Below are positions 38,330 through 50,636 of a stretch of 64,000 nucleotides of DNA, piece by piece; within the stretch, counting starts at the first letter, position 1; every line of letters starts with the position of its first letter. Both the position numbers and the translations under genes were made by a program. The notes under the pieces were generated by a model. That model did no database searches. It saw nothing but the letters and a program-made list of their open reading frames with translations, and was not told the DNA's origin. The stretch covers positions 27,394,166 through 27,458,165 of the forward strand of contig CAIIXF020000011.1 in assembly GCA_903813345.2 (NCBI GenBank), given 5' to 3'. This stretch comes from Owenia fusiformis. Taxonomy: Eukaryota > Annelida > Polychaeta > Sabellida > Oweniidae.

Positions 38330-41156
38330 TTATTAAAAACATGCTTAGTGCAGTCACATAAATTCATAAAGCTATTTAATAAATAAATTCTTATAATAAT
38401 ATATAACATAATTTGTAAGTTGTGTTTTATTTTATTTCTCAATCATTTACCATGGATTTGCTAATTTTAGCTATCCATACCCGGCTTGTCGGAAAAGAAT
38501 TTTTAAATAACGAATCCTCTCCATCCTCATTATAAATTACTCTAGGTTTTATGGGTCTATAGCATTTTAAATCCTTGCTGGTTTTTAGTTAACCTCGTAC
38601 CGGCCCTCACACCACCCCCCGCTTGTTTTGTCTCCCCTCTGAAATCCTTATTTGTTGAGGGACGATTAGTGCATAATTACAGATTATAATAAGATACTTC
38701 ATTCCGTTTAAATGAATGAAAACTCGACATTTTCCATGTATGCACATATTACAAATTGATGAAGGAATTAATCGTATTTTAATAATTAAGTATTGAGATG
38801 ACCCCCACACTTTATAATATTTCCAACGCGGAAGAAGAGAGCATTAGAAAAAAATTGGTTACATATCTTCCTTTCGTAAGCTTCAAGACAAGGTCGATAA
38901 AAAGTTCATCGGTTTTTCATGAATCCTGTGAGAATATTTTCAATGAATAAGAAAAAACTGGTCAACTGACCTTAAAATGCCGAAAGTATTTTGTTAAACG
39001 AAACAGCGAACAATACAGAGTAATGACCTTTAATCAGAGGTCAATGGAGTCCTTTCATTTTATTATATTCGAATATTTCAAATTAGAACATTTCTCAATG
39101 GGGATTTGAAAGGTCAGAAGAGCCATGAGAAATACTGTTCAAACTGACCCATGCTATACTATCCAGGCACTCAGAAAGTAAAAGTTAACTACGCGCAAAG
39201 AAATGAATTATGAAATCATAATTCACGATTGAGATCTGGGTTTGTTTCGCATTCTGATTTGCATTAAATTGTACGTTACATTACAGTAGTATTAGATTCC
39301 CTCAAGGGTATGTAGAGAGATATGCTGCATCCAAACTATTCATACTTTGAAAATCGTTATGGAGTCACTAATTTCGAAGATGCCTTATACGGCCTGCCAA
39401 CCTGCTTCTTAAACGAGCATGATTAGTTATTTGTAATATTTTCGGCAGACACCTTACATGATGTAAGAATGATCACAATAATGGACGATAAAACCTATTA
39501 AAACGTCCACTAAATCAAGTTAGAATTACGAGGTGCGTTAATCGTCTAAATAGAGCGCGAGACATAATCAGTCCGAGAAGTCCTTAATTAGCCACGGTCA
39601 TATCCTTGCGCAATCGTAATCAATATAATGAGCGATAAAACTGTGGAAGCCAGTCATAAAGACAAGCGTGATGCAAGAAATGTTAAGACTCTTGAAACTA
39701 TTCCGTCATTTATCGGCATTTTTATTACATCTTCTCATAATTTTACGTTCGCTATTTACACGAATTTTGAAGTTTTGTAATCCTGAAATTCCCACACGGG
39801 GTGTGGTGTGTTAATGTGCGTGCCGATTTGGGGACTATTTATTCCAAACAGGTTTCATGAGATAAATCATTGAAAAATTCTTGAAATAGTAACACATTTA
39901 AAGAAAATAATCCCATAACAACCGTTTCTGGTCACATTAAGATGATAGAATAGATTTGTTGCGGTAAACACTGCGACTAAATTTTGTCATATTTTCAACC
40001 ACGACGTATTTCACGATCAAAAATAGCAACTTCACAACAATTTTAACTTTTTAATAATTACAAGCCATTTGGTGCAATCGGGCTGGTTCACTGAAACCGA
40101 CCCAAATGATTAATTGGACGTTTTTTGTTTATTATTGGACGCGGAAACATACTCGGACATGTATTTTCGTCGTGATAAAAGACATATCGGGTTACCTTAG
40201 CTTGAAATAAAGTATTTTTGTCATTTCGCCTTTCAAGACATGAAGTTCAAACCAATTAATTGCAAACTTTTCTTTAAATAGACACAAAAAGTAAACCCTT
40301 CAATTTGTCATGTATTTACAGCTGTTTTTACTCAAAATATCCCAATCTCATGACAGGCGAGAAAAGCATAAATATTTTGCAGAAAATTAAGTGCATTTTA
40401 ATCAAAACAATTCGAATGAAGATCTCTAGACTAACATGGAGTTAAAACTATAAATCAGTCAAATGTCATAACTGTTTTTCTTACACTTAATTGTTGCATT
40501 TCATTGAGTGTAACTCCTTTGAATAATTCAAATAGTGAAAGAAATATTTTCTGAAAATACCTAGAAGCTTGAAAAAATTGCGAACTTATAAAGACGATCA
40601 ATTCGTTTACGAGATGACCAATATTTTTCCCGTTAATAAGTATATGGAAGGGCGCAGAAGAGAAAAAACTCCAATTAGGCAATACAAAGTAATTTGTGGT
40701 TTTCATTAAATAGCTTACAAGAAAAAAATTATTTAGAAAATAAATAAAGATCTTTTTTATGAAATGTTTATTGTAGTTGTGGATCAATCTGATCAATTTT
40801 ACATTTTGGAGAACTTTGAAACTTCAAAAATTACTTTGATCTTATCTAACCTTTTCTAGATTTAGCCTGAAAACTATCTTCATGAAAAGTCTCAAGTGGT
40901 TTGTTAAGTTTTTTAAACGGAAACAACATTCACTCCTACCGGACGCTTAATAATTATTTTGATTTACAGTACTATCATACCGGTGTGAAAGAAATGATGG
41001 TCCCCCAGGGATCATGGTCCCCTTTCTTATCGGCTCTTACTGGCCCTGATTGCGTATAAGATAATGAGGGAGAGTTGTATTTAGGTCACCATATAAATCA
41101 ATGGAGAGTAGGACCATAATTTGATAGGACCTCCTACCCTTTTACACCGGCACCTG
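38330..41156. other. intergenic, no gene seen
   Basis: AT-rich; no supported gene or repeat. Confidence 0.5.
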
Positions 41157-41225
41157 TTGTGTTATGATGTGTTGTGTTATTGTGTTATGTTGTATTGTGG
41201 CATCGCGTGTTGTGTTGTGTTGTGT
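41157..41225. repeat. TGTTG/TGTTA simple repeat
   Basis: Irregular 5-bp units (TGTGT, TGTTA, TGTTG) in a tract of about 70 bp, similar to 34100-34190. Confidence 0.75.
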
Positions 41226-41546
41226 TCTATTCTATTATAAATTAACTAGGACTCTTATTAGTCTGGATAATTTGTGTAATAATTGTTAAAGTTATAGATA
41301 TTGGGTGGGGACACAGTGGTGAAGCGAGTGGACGACCATTACATCCAATGAGTCATGACTCGTCAACGGTCACTACTCTAGCTTAGCGAAACAGTTCTCC
41401 CATTAGTGTAAAATCTCTATTTGCGCTTCGCTTCAGTAAAATATCCTAGCATGATGTCCAACATTGATTTTGAAACAAAAGCCCCTTATAATTACCCCGA
41501 GAAGAAAGTATAGATCATGATCTGGGCTTGCCAAAATTCAACTGCA

Positions 41547-41940
41547 GGGGATGAGTTGTCCAGGGATGAGTTATCCAGGGGATGAGTTGTCCAGGGATGA
41601 GTTGTCCAGCTGATGAGTTATCCAGGGGATGAGTTGTCCAGGAGATGAGTTGTCTAGGGGATGAGTTATCCAGGATATGAGTTATCCAGGGGATGAGTTG
41701 TCCAGGGGATGAGTTGTCCAGGGATGAGTTGTCCAGCTGATGAGTTATCCAGGGGATGAGTTGTCCAGGGGATGAGTTATCCAGGGGATGAGTTGTCCAG
41801 GGGATGAGTTGTCTAGGGGATGAGATGTCCAGGGGATGAGTTGTCCAGAGGATGAGTTATCCAGGAGATGAGTTATTCAGAGGATGAGTTGTCAAGGGGA
41901 TGAGTTGTCCAGGGATGAGTTGTCCAGGGGATGAGTTGTC
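41547..41940. repeat. 15-16-bp minisatellite (GATGAGTTGTCCAGGG), about 25 copies
   Basis: The unit alternates between GATGAGTTGTCCAGGG and GATGAGTTATCCAGG, with single-base variants and 15- or 16-bp lengths. It is about half G+C in AT-rich DNA. Mixed unit lengths break any reading frame, so it is not coding. Confidence 0.95.
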
Positions 41941-42553
41941 TCTCTTATTCGGTTACCGTTGTAAATTGGTGCAATATAATTTGAATTGACATTTGGCTTT
42001 TAGTAGCTTGATAAAAAGCATTTCTTCTACTTCCGGATGTTACTCAGTCTGCTTGTTATTTACCCCTGAAGTTATCTACAGAATCGATCATCTAACTACG
42101 GCTAGTGTAATTTAATGACCCCGTACTTTTAAATAAGTTAAGGTGGAGCGACAATTCATATCAAGGCACTAGTTACAAGGCGGTTCAAAATAAATCACAT
42201 TCTTTTATTTTTCTCTCTCGTTTTCGATAGGTCATGTGTTTCAAAACTAATTTGCTTGAGACGCAGAATCCAATCATACAATAGAGGAGTTTCTTCATAG
42301 CTTTGAAATCTCGCCTATTCTCGTTTTTTCGTGAGATTTGCATATTTAACCTCTAATTACTTACTTTCCCTTCTTTTTAATAGCATATACGAATACAGTG
42401 AATGGTTTTCAACAAAGATACGTTTGATGTATACTGTGGTTTTATTTAAATCACTTTCCATGACTTCCAACTTTTCCAAAAAAGTGTGGGCCAAATCTCC
42501 ATTGATCCCATGCTGAAATTCTTAAACAAAGAACATGATTAATGAAAATATGT
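41941..42553. other. intergenic, no gene seen
   Basis: AT-rich, nothing supported. Confidence 0.5.
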
Positions 42554-42740
42554 ACAGGGTTATCCTATAGTATTCCATGCAAGTTTTAGAGAAATTCAAC
42601 CAACACATTTTGATAAATCATGAAATTATATGACTGCAATTTTTACAGTTGATGCCTATGGCAGGCTGGTCCAACCAAAACAAATAAAAACAAGTGCTGA
42701 CATCTATTTAGTCAGCTTTATTCAGTTATATATATAACTG
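42554..42740 (+). repeat. dispersed repeat, copy A
   Basis: It starts ACAGGGTTATCC and contains TGATAAATCATGAAATTA, CCAACCAAAACAAAT and AAGTGCTGACATCTAT. It shares these with 45480-45640 (direct) and, more weakly, 61200-61364 (inverted). Confidence 0.7.
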
Positions 42741-42911
42741 CTATAGCAAAGGTGTGCAACTCCCTCATTGTTTCAAACATTTCAATGATTTATCAACTGC
42801 TGTACTGTGATGAGAAAAGTTTACACACACTAGGTTTTTAAAATCCATGACTTATGTATAGTAAGGTTACAAAATGAAAAAGGAGGATTTTCTGCCCACA
42901 CTGTACAGATC

Positions 42912-43495
42912 TACAGGGTCGTAAAAATGGAGACCCAAATACCATTTTCCTCATATCTTTGTCATTTTAAGAAATAACTCCCTGATATTTTGCACTTTTG
43001 TACATCATTTACACTTTTGTACATCATTTGCTACCTGCCTACATTATTTCATGACCATCAGATTGATACTACTTTAAAAAACATGCCCCTGCGGCAACTA
43101 TTGCCCTGTCGGGAAACCTGTACCCATCGTCTAAAATGTCCCTACCTGTGGGGATATGGCTGAGATAGAGTATATGAGAATGACCTCAGGACAATTGCAA
43201 ACCTCAAAAGTGAGATCATCCGTGTCATTCATGCCATACCTGCTGAGGAATGCATTCGTGTCATTGACAACTGTGCTGTTTCGCCCACAGCGCGATGATG
43301 GCCAAATCTGAAGCATGTTATTCTATTTCTAAGTGCTGTAAGTTTGTGACTATCAGTCTGATGGTCATGAAATATCGTAGGGTGGTAGGAAATTGAATGA
43401 TGTACAAATGTGTGAAATATCGGGGATATATATATTTTTCTAAAGTGACAAAGATATAAGGAAAATGCAGGGTTTTCATTTTTGACCACCCTGTA
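42912..43495 (+). mobile_element. mariner-like element remnant with about 150-bp inverted arms
   Basis: Ends TACAGGGTCGTAAAAATG and ...TTTTTGACCACCCTGTA are inverted. Similarity continues inward through ATATCTTTGTCA, TGTACATCAT and ATTTCATGACCATCAGA. The middle encodes a decayed transposase C-terminus (see 43110-43320). The 584-bp size means most of the transposase is gone. Confidence 0.85.
43110..43320 (+). pseudogene. mariner transposase C-terminal remnant
   Basis: Reading + strand from 43146 gives LWGYG, a stop, then DRVYEN..RTIANLKSEI, IHAIPAEECIRVIDN and, past another stop, PNLKHV. This follows the transposase pattern LWGYLKDRVY...TI..LK..I...I..IP......V..N......HLEHV. It is broken by stops and not functional. 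Confidence 0.8.
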
Positions 43496-44170
43496 CAAGG
43501 AGTTAAGCTGACTTATGAGGTGTATTGATTTCTGATCGCACGTGGCAGCTTATGAAAGCTGAAGAAATGAAGGTCTCAAATGGAAAAAATGAACACCTAT
43601 GTTGATGTATCGCTGTGATTCCCCGTAAGCTAACACGGAAATTGGTCATCGATGTAAACTTGTAGAAAGGGCATTGATATTTAATCCTAATCAGGGTAAT
43701 TCAACAAAGAAGATGACAAAATTGAACTTAACTAGAAAAACAGTAAGTCCAAGGAGTAACAAACCACTAATTAATGATGTACCTAACGAGCCAGTAGTAG
43801 TGTCTCCTTTGGCAAAAAAACTGCAAAAACGCCCGTGACATATTATATCATTTCGAATAAGTCATGGCGTAGCAATTAATTTGAAAACAAATTAGAGTTC
43901 GAAATGCTTAGAATGCACCGAATTCAATGTGAGTACTCCACCCCGTTCCCCCTTTTTGAGACTCGCTTCGCTTGCAGTGATGCAAATCCAAAATATCGCA
44001 CTTGCTTGCTGGCTACGCCCTGAACCTATTTAACCTGAAGACAAACAAAAAAATGTATTTGAGTCGTCTATTATTGAATTTTGGTCATTATGAATTTCAG
44101 TCATATTGAAATGTAATTCTCGAGATGAGGTCCTATGCTCATAGCCCTTACATGTATCTCATACCAAACT
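43496..44170. other. intergenic, no gene seen
   Basis: AT-rich; nothing supported. Confidence 0.5.
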
Positions 44171-44290
44171 ACAGGGTGACCCAAAAACAGAACCCTCTAA
44201 AAGTGCAATGTTTTCTTAAATACATATCAACCCAATTTTATGTGCATCAACTAGAATCTATGGATGATGATATGATATCAAGTTTGTTAC
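44171..44290 (+). mobile_element. solitary 5' end of a mariner-like element
   Basis: ACAGGGTGACCCAAAAACAG and the following roughly 100 bp (including CCAATTTTATG, CAACTAG) resemble the left end of 55162-55651. No partner end was found nearby. Confidence 0.55.
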
Positions 44291-44324
44291 ATACGATTGA
44301 TTATTTGTGATATTATAGGAATCT

Positions 44325-44420
44325 CCTATGGTTTTGAAAAAGTATCATTTATACCCATGAGAGAATATTAATATCATCACGAGTGAACGTGGATATAATG
44401 GGTATATTGAAAACCATAGG
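44325..44420. repeat. inverted repeat, CCTATGGTTTT stem
   Basis: CCTATGGTTTTGAAAA and TATACCCAT on the left pair with ATGGGTATATTGAAAACCATAGG on the right, around a 30-bp centre. Confidence 0.75.
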
Positions 44421-44454
44421 ATTGTCAGCTTATCCCATGGGAAATCTTTAACCA

Positions 44455-44757
44455 GCGAAAAAAAGGTTTTGAAATATTTTGAGAAAAAAAATTAAAAAGA
44501 TTTTGAAAAAAAATGTTGAAGGAAAAAACTTTATAATCTTGAAAACAAATCTTGAAATGGGAAAAAAATGTTCTAAAAAATCATTGAAAAAAATTGAAAA
44601 AAAATTATTGAAAAAAAATTTAAAAAGATTATTGAAAAATTATTGAAAAACCATCGAATATCACTTTTGAAACCATCAACTATCACTTTTGAAACAATCG
44701 GATATCACTTTTTTGAGACGTGATATTCGATGTTTAGGGGATTTTTTGCGAAAATAT
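44455..44757. repeat. A-rich low-complexity tract plus 20-bp tandem unit
   Basis: 44455-44648 is irregular GAAAAAAATT repetition. 44649-44712 holds three copies of AAACCATCGAATATCACTTT, with an inverted TGATATTCGATG just after. Confidence 0.85.
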
Positions 44758-44828
44758 GATATCTTCATCCACATATCAAATATATCTTCACCTGGTATTC
44801 GATCAATATCCTTGTAACCATGGGATAA
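44758..44828 (+). repeat. dispersed 70-bp repeat, copy 2
   Basis: Near-identical to 232-302. Confidence 0.7.
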
Positions 44829-45182
44829 CATCAATGATCTTAGACTGTGTCCAATCTTCGGAAAATCAACCTTTGAGATAAAATCATATCAACCGAGATT
44901 TATGAGAAATTCAGAAAGAAATTCCAAATGAAAGTTTCATTTAATATTTTAATTGAAAAAATGAGGAATAGGCAATGGTAAAACACCTAAAAACATTAGA
45001 TAAGTGAAATTACCGGCCTCTGATCAAGAACACCTCAATCACTGTAATTTCTGGTCTAGACTACTGTTAGTTAAAGAAAGGTGAAAAAGCTTTACACGTG
45101 TATTTTTATGTGCAGTTAGCTACTGTATTTTGATTTATCACAAAACCTGTCGTATACTTTCATTCTTTGCGAAGGCATCTCA

Positions 45183-45392
45183 TTAAAAAAATCGGGAGTT
45201 TTGAACACAAAATCGGGATAATTTATGAAAATAATCGGGATAATTTACAAAAAATTGGAATATTTACTTAAAATCGGGATGTTTTACAGAAATGTCGGGA
45301 TATTTCCTTATTTTTTGGAAATCGGGATTTTGAAAAATAAATCGGGATTAGCAATAGAAAAGTCTGGATTTCTCCCGATTTAAATCGGGATT
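45183..45392. repeat. degenerate tandem repeat with AAATCGGGAT core
   Basis: About nine AAATCGGGAT cores spaced 20-30 bp apart, separated by A/T-rich spacers; the last pair is inverted (CCCGATTTAAATCGGG). Confidence 0.85.
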
Positions 45393-45479
45393 TGACAGGT
45401 GAGGCAATGTTAAAATTCTTTAAAACCTTTTTTATTCGTTCAGCAAACAAAACTGTTCATGATTCATCGTGATATGTAA

Positions 45480-45640
45480 ATTAACAGGCTCATTTCATAG
45501 TATGCCATCCGAATTCTAGACATGTTCAACCAAAACTTTTTGTTTTGATAAATCACGAAATCAATCAACCAAAACAAATGACAACAAGTGCTGACATCTA
45601 TCTATCTAGCTTTATTTAACTATATAGCAACTTCCTTTGC
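45480..45640 (+). repeat. dispersed repeat, copy B
   Basis: It shares TTTTGATAAATCA, CAACCAAAACAAAT and ACAAGTGCTGACATCTAT with 42554-42740. Confidence 0.7.
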
Positions 45641-47935
45641 CCAAACTGCAACAGATATTGAATCTATTCGAACAATGTCAAATGCAAATGATTGGATAAG
45701 ATGCCGTTCTGGATGATAGTGTGCAATTACTAGCCGGATATCGTAGACGTAATTTATTCGTAACTTAAACCTTATATGTCGTTCTCGTAAAAAGATTGCG
45801 GTCCTAGATGGCCAATATCACATGAATATCAAAATTTCATTGATCTAAGATGTTACTTCCGTGTCAATAGGATTCATCCTCCAAGGGGCCATAAATGTGA
45901 ATCAATAGAAATGGAACATTACTTGTGCAAATATTCCTTAACATCCTGTGTAACATCTAAAAATTGGTATATTCATGAATGTTTGAATGTGTCAAAATGT
46001 AATGTTGTGCATTCCAAATCATAGGATTTAAGAAGATTTTTTTCTAATCCAGAAGGTGCAAAATATGGTTTAAAAGGTATACCGAAGACGTTGACATGCA
46101 TAATTGTGTACCTTAACAATAAACATTTACAAGGTTCATTGGCAGGGTCCGGATACGAACTTGTTAGAAAACAACAGTCTAAAGGCAAAACTAGGAAATC
46201 GTTGCAGAGGTGTCTGACACAGGAACCTTTTGTACTCCACCATTAACAGGTAAGGAATCTTGAGCGCCTGGACAAATCAGTGTTTTACTTATCTTCGATT
46301 CTTTATGGAAATACCTTAAATTGGGACAAATCAATTACCCCACATGGCGATCTAAAGATACTGTATACACTCGCCTCATTAAGTTTGGAAAACCCCACCC
46401 CTCATTGGACTAAGTATTGAATCAACGTATTTTCCTTTTTTATATGAACTTATTTTAAGCGATGTTTTTCTCGTGTCCGAATTTGCCCTTTGATTTTCGT
46501 CTTGGTTTTTATGGGACTGAAGATCTTTATAAAACAATCGATTCAGAACATTTTCTTCGGGGGAATAGCTAAAATAATCACTTACGTACATATTCTACAG
46601 CAAAATTGGTAGATTCCAAGTAAAACGGATTCGAATTTTTACACTTTTTATAAGATTCAAGACGTTCATCTAGGCATATCTACAATAAATTGGATTACCA
46701 TTTTGTAACAATTATATACTTATAATCTTAATGTATAATTTTCAGTGGTTGATTAAGAAATAAAGAATCATGTATCATTCCATATTGGAAATATAAAGGC
46801 ATGAGTGTATGTAGTTACCCATACACATAATCCACGAATATATTGAAAAATAAAGAAATTAGAGAGAGATTTTGTATGCATTCTAAACAGAAAAAATAAC
46901 GTCAAATTTATAGCTGAGAAACCTGAAACATTCATTCAAAACGTTTATATTCTGAAGCATCATGTACTGTTAATTCTAATAAAGAGATGTAGTGTTCACT
47001 AATTTTTTACCACTGCCAATGAAACGCATAATTCAGCCAAAAAGCAAGATAAATATTGAACGTTTATAATAAAAACAATACATAGAAATCTAATGGTTCA
47101 TTGCCAAGCAGATTTTGAGAGAAAAGTAAATCTTTACCCAAAACGATGTGTATTAAAATTTACTTTTCTGTTATCTATAAATCCGCTTGGAACTGTACCA
47201 TTGGATTTCTATGGGAAATTCCTTAAGGAGAAAATTCTAGGGATGAAAGAATGTGTACAGTTTACACAATTTGAGAAATTAATGACATAATGAAATCAAT
47301 TTAAAAAAGCATTTATATTATTCAAAAGCGTTTAGGATCAATGATTCCCAGTCCTCTGAAGTTTGAAATATGAAAATACTTTTAATTTTTGAAAATGAGA
47401 AATATTTTTGGGGATTATATGGAGCAATCTTATAGTCAATAAAATGTTCTTAAGTGTATTGCCCGATTCATTCTACCAATAACTCCCGGTAATTTAATAT
47501 AAATAGTGTATGGTATACACTATTAGAACCCCGAACTACTAATTACATTCAAATCATGTTTTAAGTTGATCAAAATGGAATTACTTGTTAGATCAAAAAA
47601 TTAAGTGACTCTTGCAATACATTGTCATGTATTCTAGCCCTACCAACACCCACAATGCCATCTTTCTTTCCACTTATAGAAAATGGTCAATTATGGGAGT
47701 TACTTACTTCTTCTGAACATTATCAAGAGCCGTACGTTTCTCATGCCATCTATTTAAAGTAATTTTATTGAGAATCATATGAACTATTCATTGTAACGAC
47801 ACTTTCAAACTCACGAAGCACTGAAGTAAATCAATATTTAACGATCTTTATTTCAATAAATATCAATGTATAATTTTGAAAGGGGAATTTGAACAAGATG
47901 TTTATTTGGGTGTATTGAAAACGATTTCAATGCCA
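45641..47935. other. intergenic, no gene seen
   Basis: AT-rich; short chance frames only. Confidence 0.5.
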
Positions 47936-48179
47936 TTTATATAAGCAACCTTCAGTGCACAGTAGCAATATCGATCGCTCAAAACCTGGTTTGACGATGT
48001 TCATCTTGCACCTGACATGGACAGATGAACGTTACTGGTGACCAGTGTTTAAAGAACAGCCAGCTGTTTTCTTCAGTGTAAGACACCGAGAGGAAAGGAG
48101 CCTCACTACCCGAAGGAGAGGCTGCTTCTATATATTTGGATACAAAAGGGTATTTGATCGTCACCCCAGTTTAATTCAG
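47936..48179 (+). promoter_or_regulatory. possible TATA promoter and first exon
   Basis: TTTATATAAG at 47936-47945 is followed by about 230 bp of more balanced base composition that ends at a good donor, CAG|GTACGT (48180). A small open segment (48241-48322) after TTTATTTTAG could be a second exon. No homology; the owner gene is unknown, although the STRA6-like gene 6 kb downstream is a candidate. Confidence 0.3.
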
Positions 48180-48322
48180 GTACGTACATATAGGCTGTTT
48201 TGTAATGTGAAAATATGCATTAAGGTTTGTTTATTTTAGGTTAAACTCGCTGAAGATGTTGAATATCTAGCTAGGCGAAGTATGAAGCTGATTAACAAAC
48301 CATTCATCCCGAGGTTTAAGTA

Positions 48323-48789
48323 CATGCTACTCCAATTTGTTTTATTTCATTTGTTACATTTGAGACTGAATTGAAAGTTTAGTTCTCAGTGTACACGTAT
48401 GCATGTATTTTGATATTATTTAGATTATGATTCACATTTTGCTGTGTGTACATTTACTCCTTGTTTGATCTTGATTTTAGCTTGCATACCAAAATCAAGT
48501 ATTAAACATAACAATTTGTCATAAAGTCAATATCAGAGGTCCGTTCTTATGATTAAGACAACACGTGGATCAAATTGGGCAAATGGTCCATTCATTGCAA
48601 TCAATTTAACTCCAAGTGGCTTGTACCCTTTGCATTCGTTCGACTCCACTTCTTAAAAGAGAGCTCCGTACGCGTCTTATAACTAGACTCTGCACGCAGG
48701 GTACGCGGCTTGCATAAATGATATCCAAACCACTGTTACTAAATGCAATATTGATCAATGAGTGATTTATGAATAGATTATGCCTAACT
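48323..48789. other. intergenic, no gene seen
   Basis: AT-rich, nothing supported. Confidence 0.5.
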
Positions 48790-48971
48790 ATACTCACCAG
48801 CGGATCTAGACGGGGGCGTGGGGGGCGCACGCCCCCCTAAAAACTCGGATAATTTGTGTTTTGCCTCATCGCTTTTTACAAAATTTGACTCTTTTTTTAA
48901 TTCGCTGAACATATTATCACACGCCCCCCCCCCCCCCCCTAACACAAAATCCTGGATCCGCCCCTGATACT
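48790..48971. mobile_element. 172-bp hAT-like MITE with 5-bp target duplication ATACT
   Basis: The element 48795-48966 has a right end, inverted CAGGGGCGGATCCAGG, almost identical to that of 18201-19521. Its left end CACCAGCGGATCTAG is a mutated copy. ATACT flanks both sides (48790-48794, 48967-48971). Poly-C/poly-G runs pair inside the ends. Confidence 0.85.
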
Positions 48972-50250
48972 ATACCTATATCTTAAGGCAAGCTTTTTCA
49001 TTATTGCATATTGAATAATAAATAGGTATATGATCATGTATACTACTCGTCATGATCTCGCCTTTGTCTTCTGAAAGATGGTAACACGGCTCAGGCTAGA
49101 ATATTAGAGAATTTGAGGTGGATCTTTAACTCTCCAAAATTGAACTGGATTAATATTTAGCTTCTTGACCACAAGGCACCTTGATCCATCAAGGTATTAT
49201 AACTGAATGTACACATTGGTTTAACAGTATGCTACAAGGGGGGCTACAATTGGGGGGTCATTGCAATAGATGCTATAAGCCTGATAAGCAGGAAACTCCT
49301 AACACAACTTGCTCCTGAGAATTAATTCTCGACAGATTGTATTGATTGAGCGTAATATGAATCTTTAGGCTTTAAATAAAGTTGAGACAATCCATTGAAG
49401 ATTAACCTTAAATCAAATTAACCACTTTGAACAAAACAACCGAAAAATAGATTAAAGTTTACTAAGTTTAAAAATGGTATAAATCTTAATATTATGATTC
49501 AATATAATGCACAGGATGATAAATTTACCGATGAATATTTTCCGAATCAAAATTTGGGGAACTTTGGAACACAGTACAGAACTTTATTCGTCCGGAGAAC
49601 ATACTGTTCTTAAAGAAAATATGGTAAACAAACGAAAAGATCCTCTTTGCAAACGTTTTAAAGATTTTATGTCCAAAGATTATTTTGTCTGCACTTTTTA
49701 ATAAAAAAAATCTCAAATAAGCTAGTTTCTCGAAAATATTTAATTATGATTCCTTAATTTGGCGAGACTTCTAAGGGTTGATAGATATAGAAGAATATAC
49801 GAAGAATACGCGGGGAATAAAAAATCGTGACAAATGCGAAGGCCTTTTTTCATCATATTTGGTAGAAGAATGCTTTGCTTTTCATTTTAAACATCAATTC
49901 GAATTATTTGTAGCACCAGTGAAAGACATTTTTATTTTTAGACCTTGTTTTTGAACTCATTTTGATCCATTTTGATATGTCATTGTCAACCTCTATATAC
50001 ACTTTGTGTCTCTATATACATTTCATCACTTGATTCAACATTTGTCACGTCTATGCCATTCATATACTGTTTGTCTGCTCAGTCAATTTTTATCACGCAA
50101 AAAACTATTGAGTTATAAATTCTGTATTGTTATTACCATAAGTTCTACCATGCTTATGTTTTCGAAATATTTGTGCAAATGAAACACCCATATCTATATA
50201 AAGAAATCGGATGTCTCTGAATCTGACAAATAATTTGAACAGAATTTAAA
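48972..50250. other. intergenic, no gene seen
   Basis: AT-rich; nothing supported. Confidence 0.5.
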
Positions 50251-50636
50251 CATGATCATTAATGTTCAAGTAATCTTACTAATGCTCGATGGACATTTTG
50301 AAAGTCAATAAAAAGTCAGTTATAAAATCAAAGGACATACTTTCAAGTCATAGTAACTTGAAGATGATTTTGAAAAAAAAACATGATCATTAATGTTTAA
50401 GTAATCTTACTAATGCTCGATGGACATTTTGAAAGTCAATAAAAAGTCAGTTATAAAATCAAAGGACATACTTTCAATTCATAGTTACTTGAAGATGATT
50501 TTGAAAAAACATGATCATTAATGTTCAAGTAATCTCACTAATTCTCGATGGACATTTTGAAAGTCAATAAAAAGTCAGTTATAAAATCAAAGAACATATT
50601 TCAATTCATAGTAACTTGAAGATGATTTTGAAAAAA
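50251..50636. repeat. three tandem copies of a 126-131-bp unit
   Basis: Copies start at 50251, 50382 and 50510 with CATGATCATTAATGTT(C/T)AAG and end AACTTGAAGATGATTTTGAA. Only a few substitutions separate them, so the expansion looks recent. Confidence 0.95.

Noticed and set aside
40455-40796. 113-codon minus-strand frame
   Set aside because: Dominated by F, I, L, K, N and S codons as expected from AT-rich DNA; no motif, promoter or neighbour exon.
41547-41940. CRISPR-like regular repeats
   Set aside because: Units are contiguous without spacers; it is a minisatellite in an animal genome.
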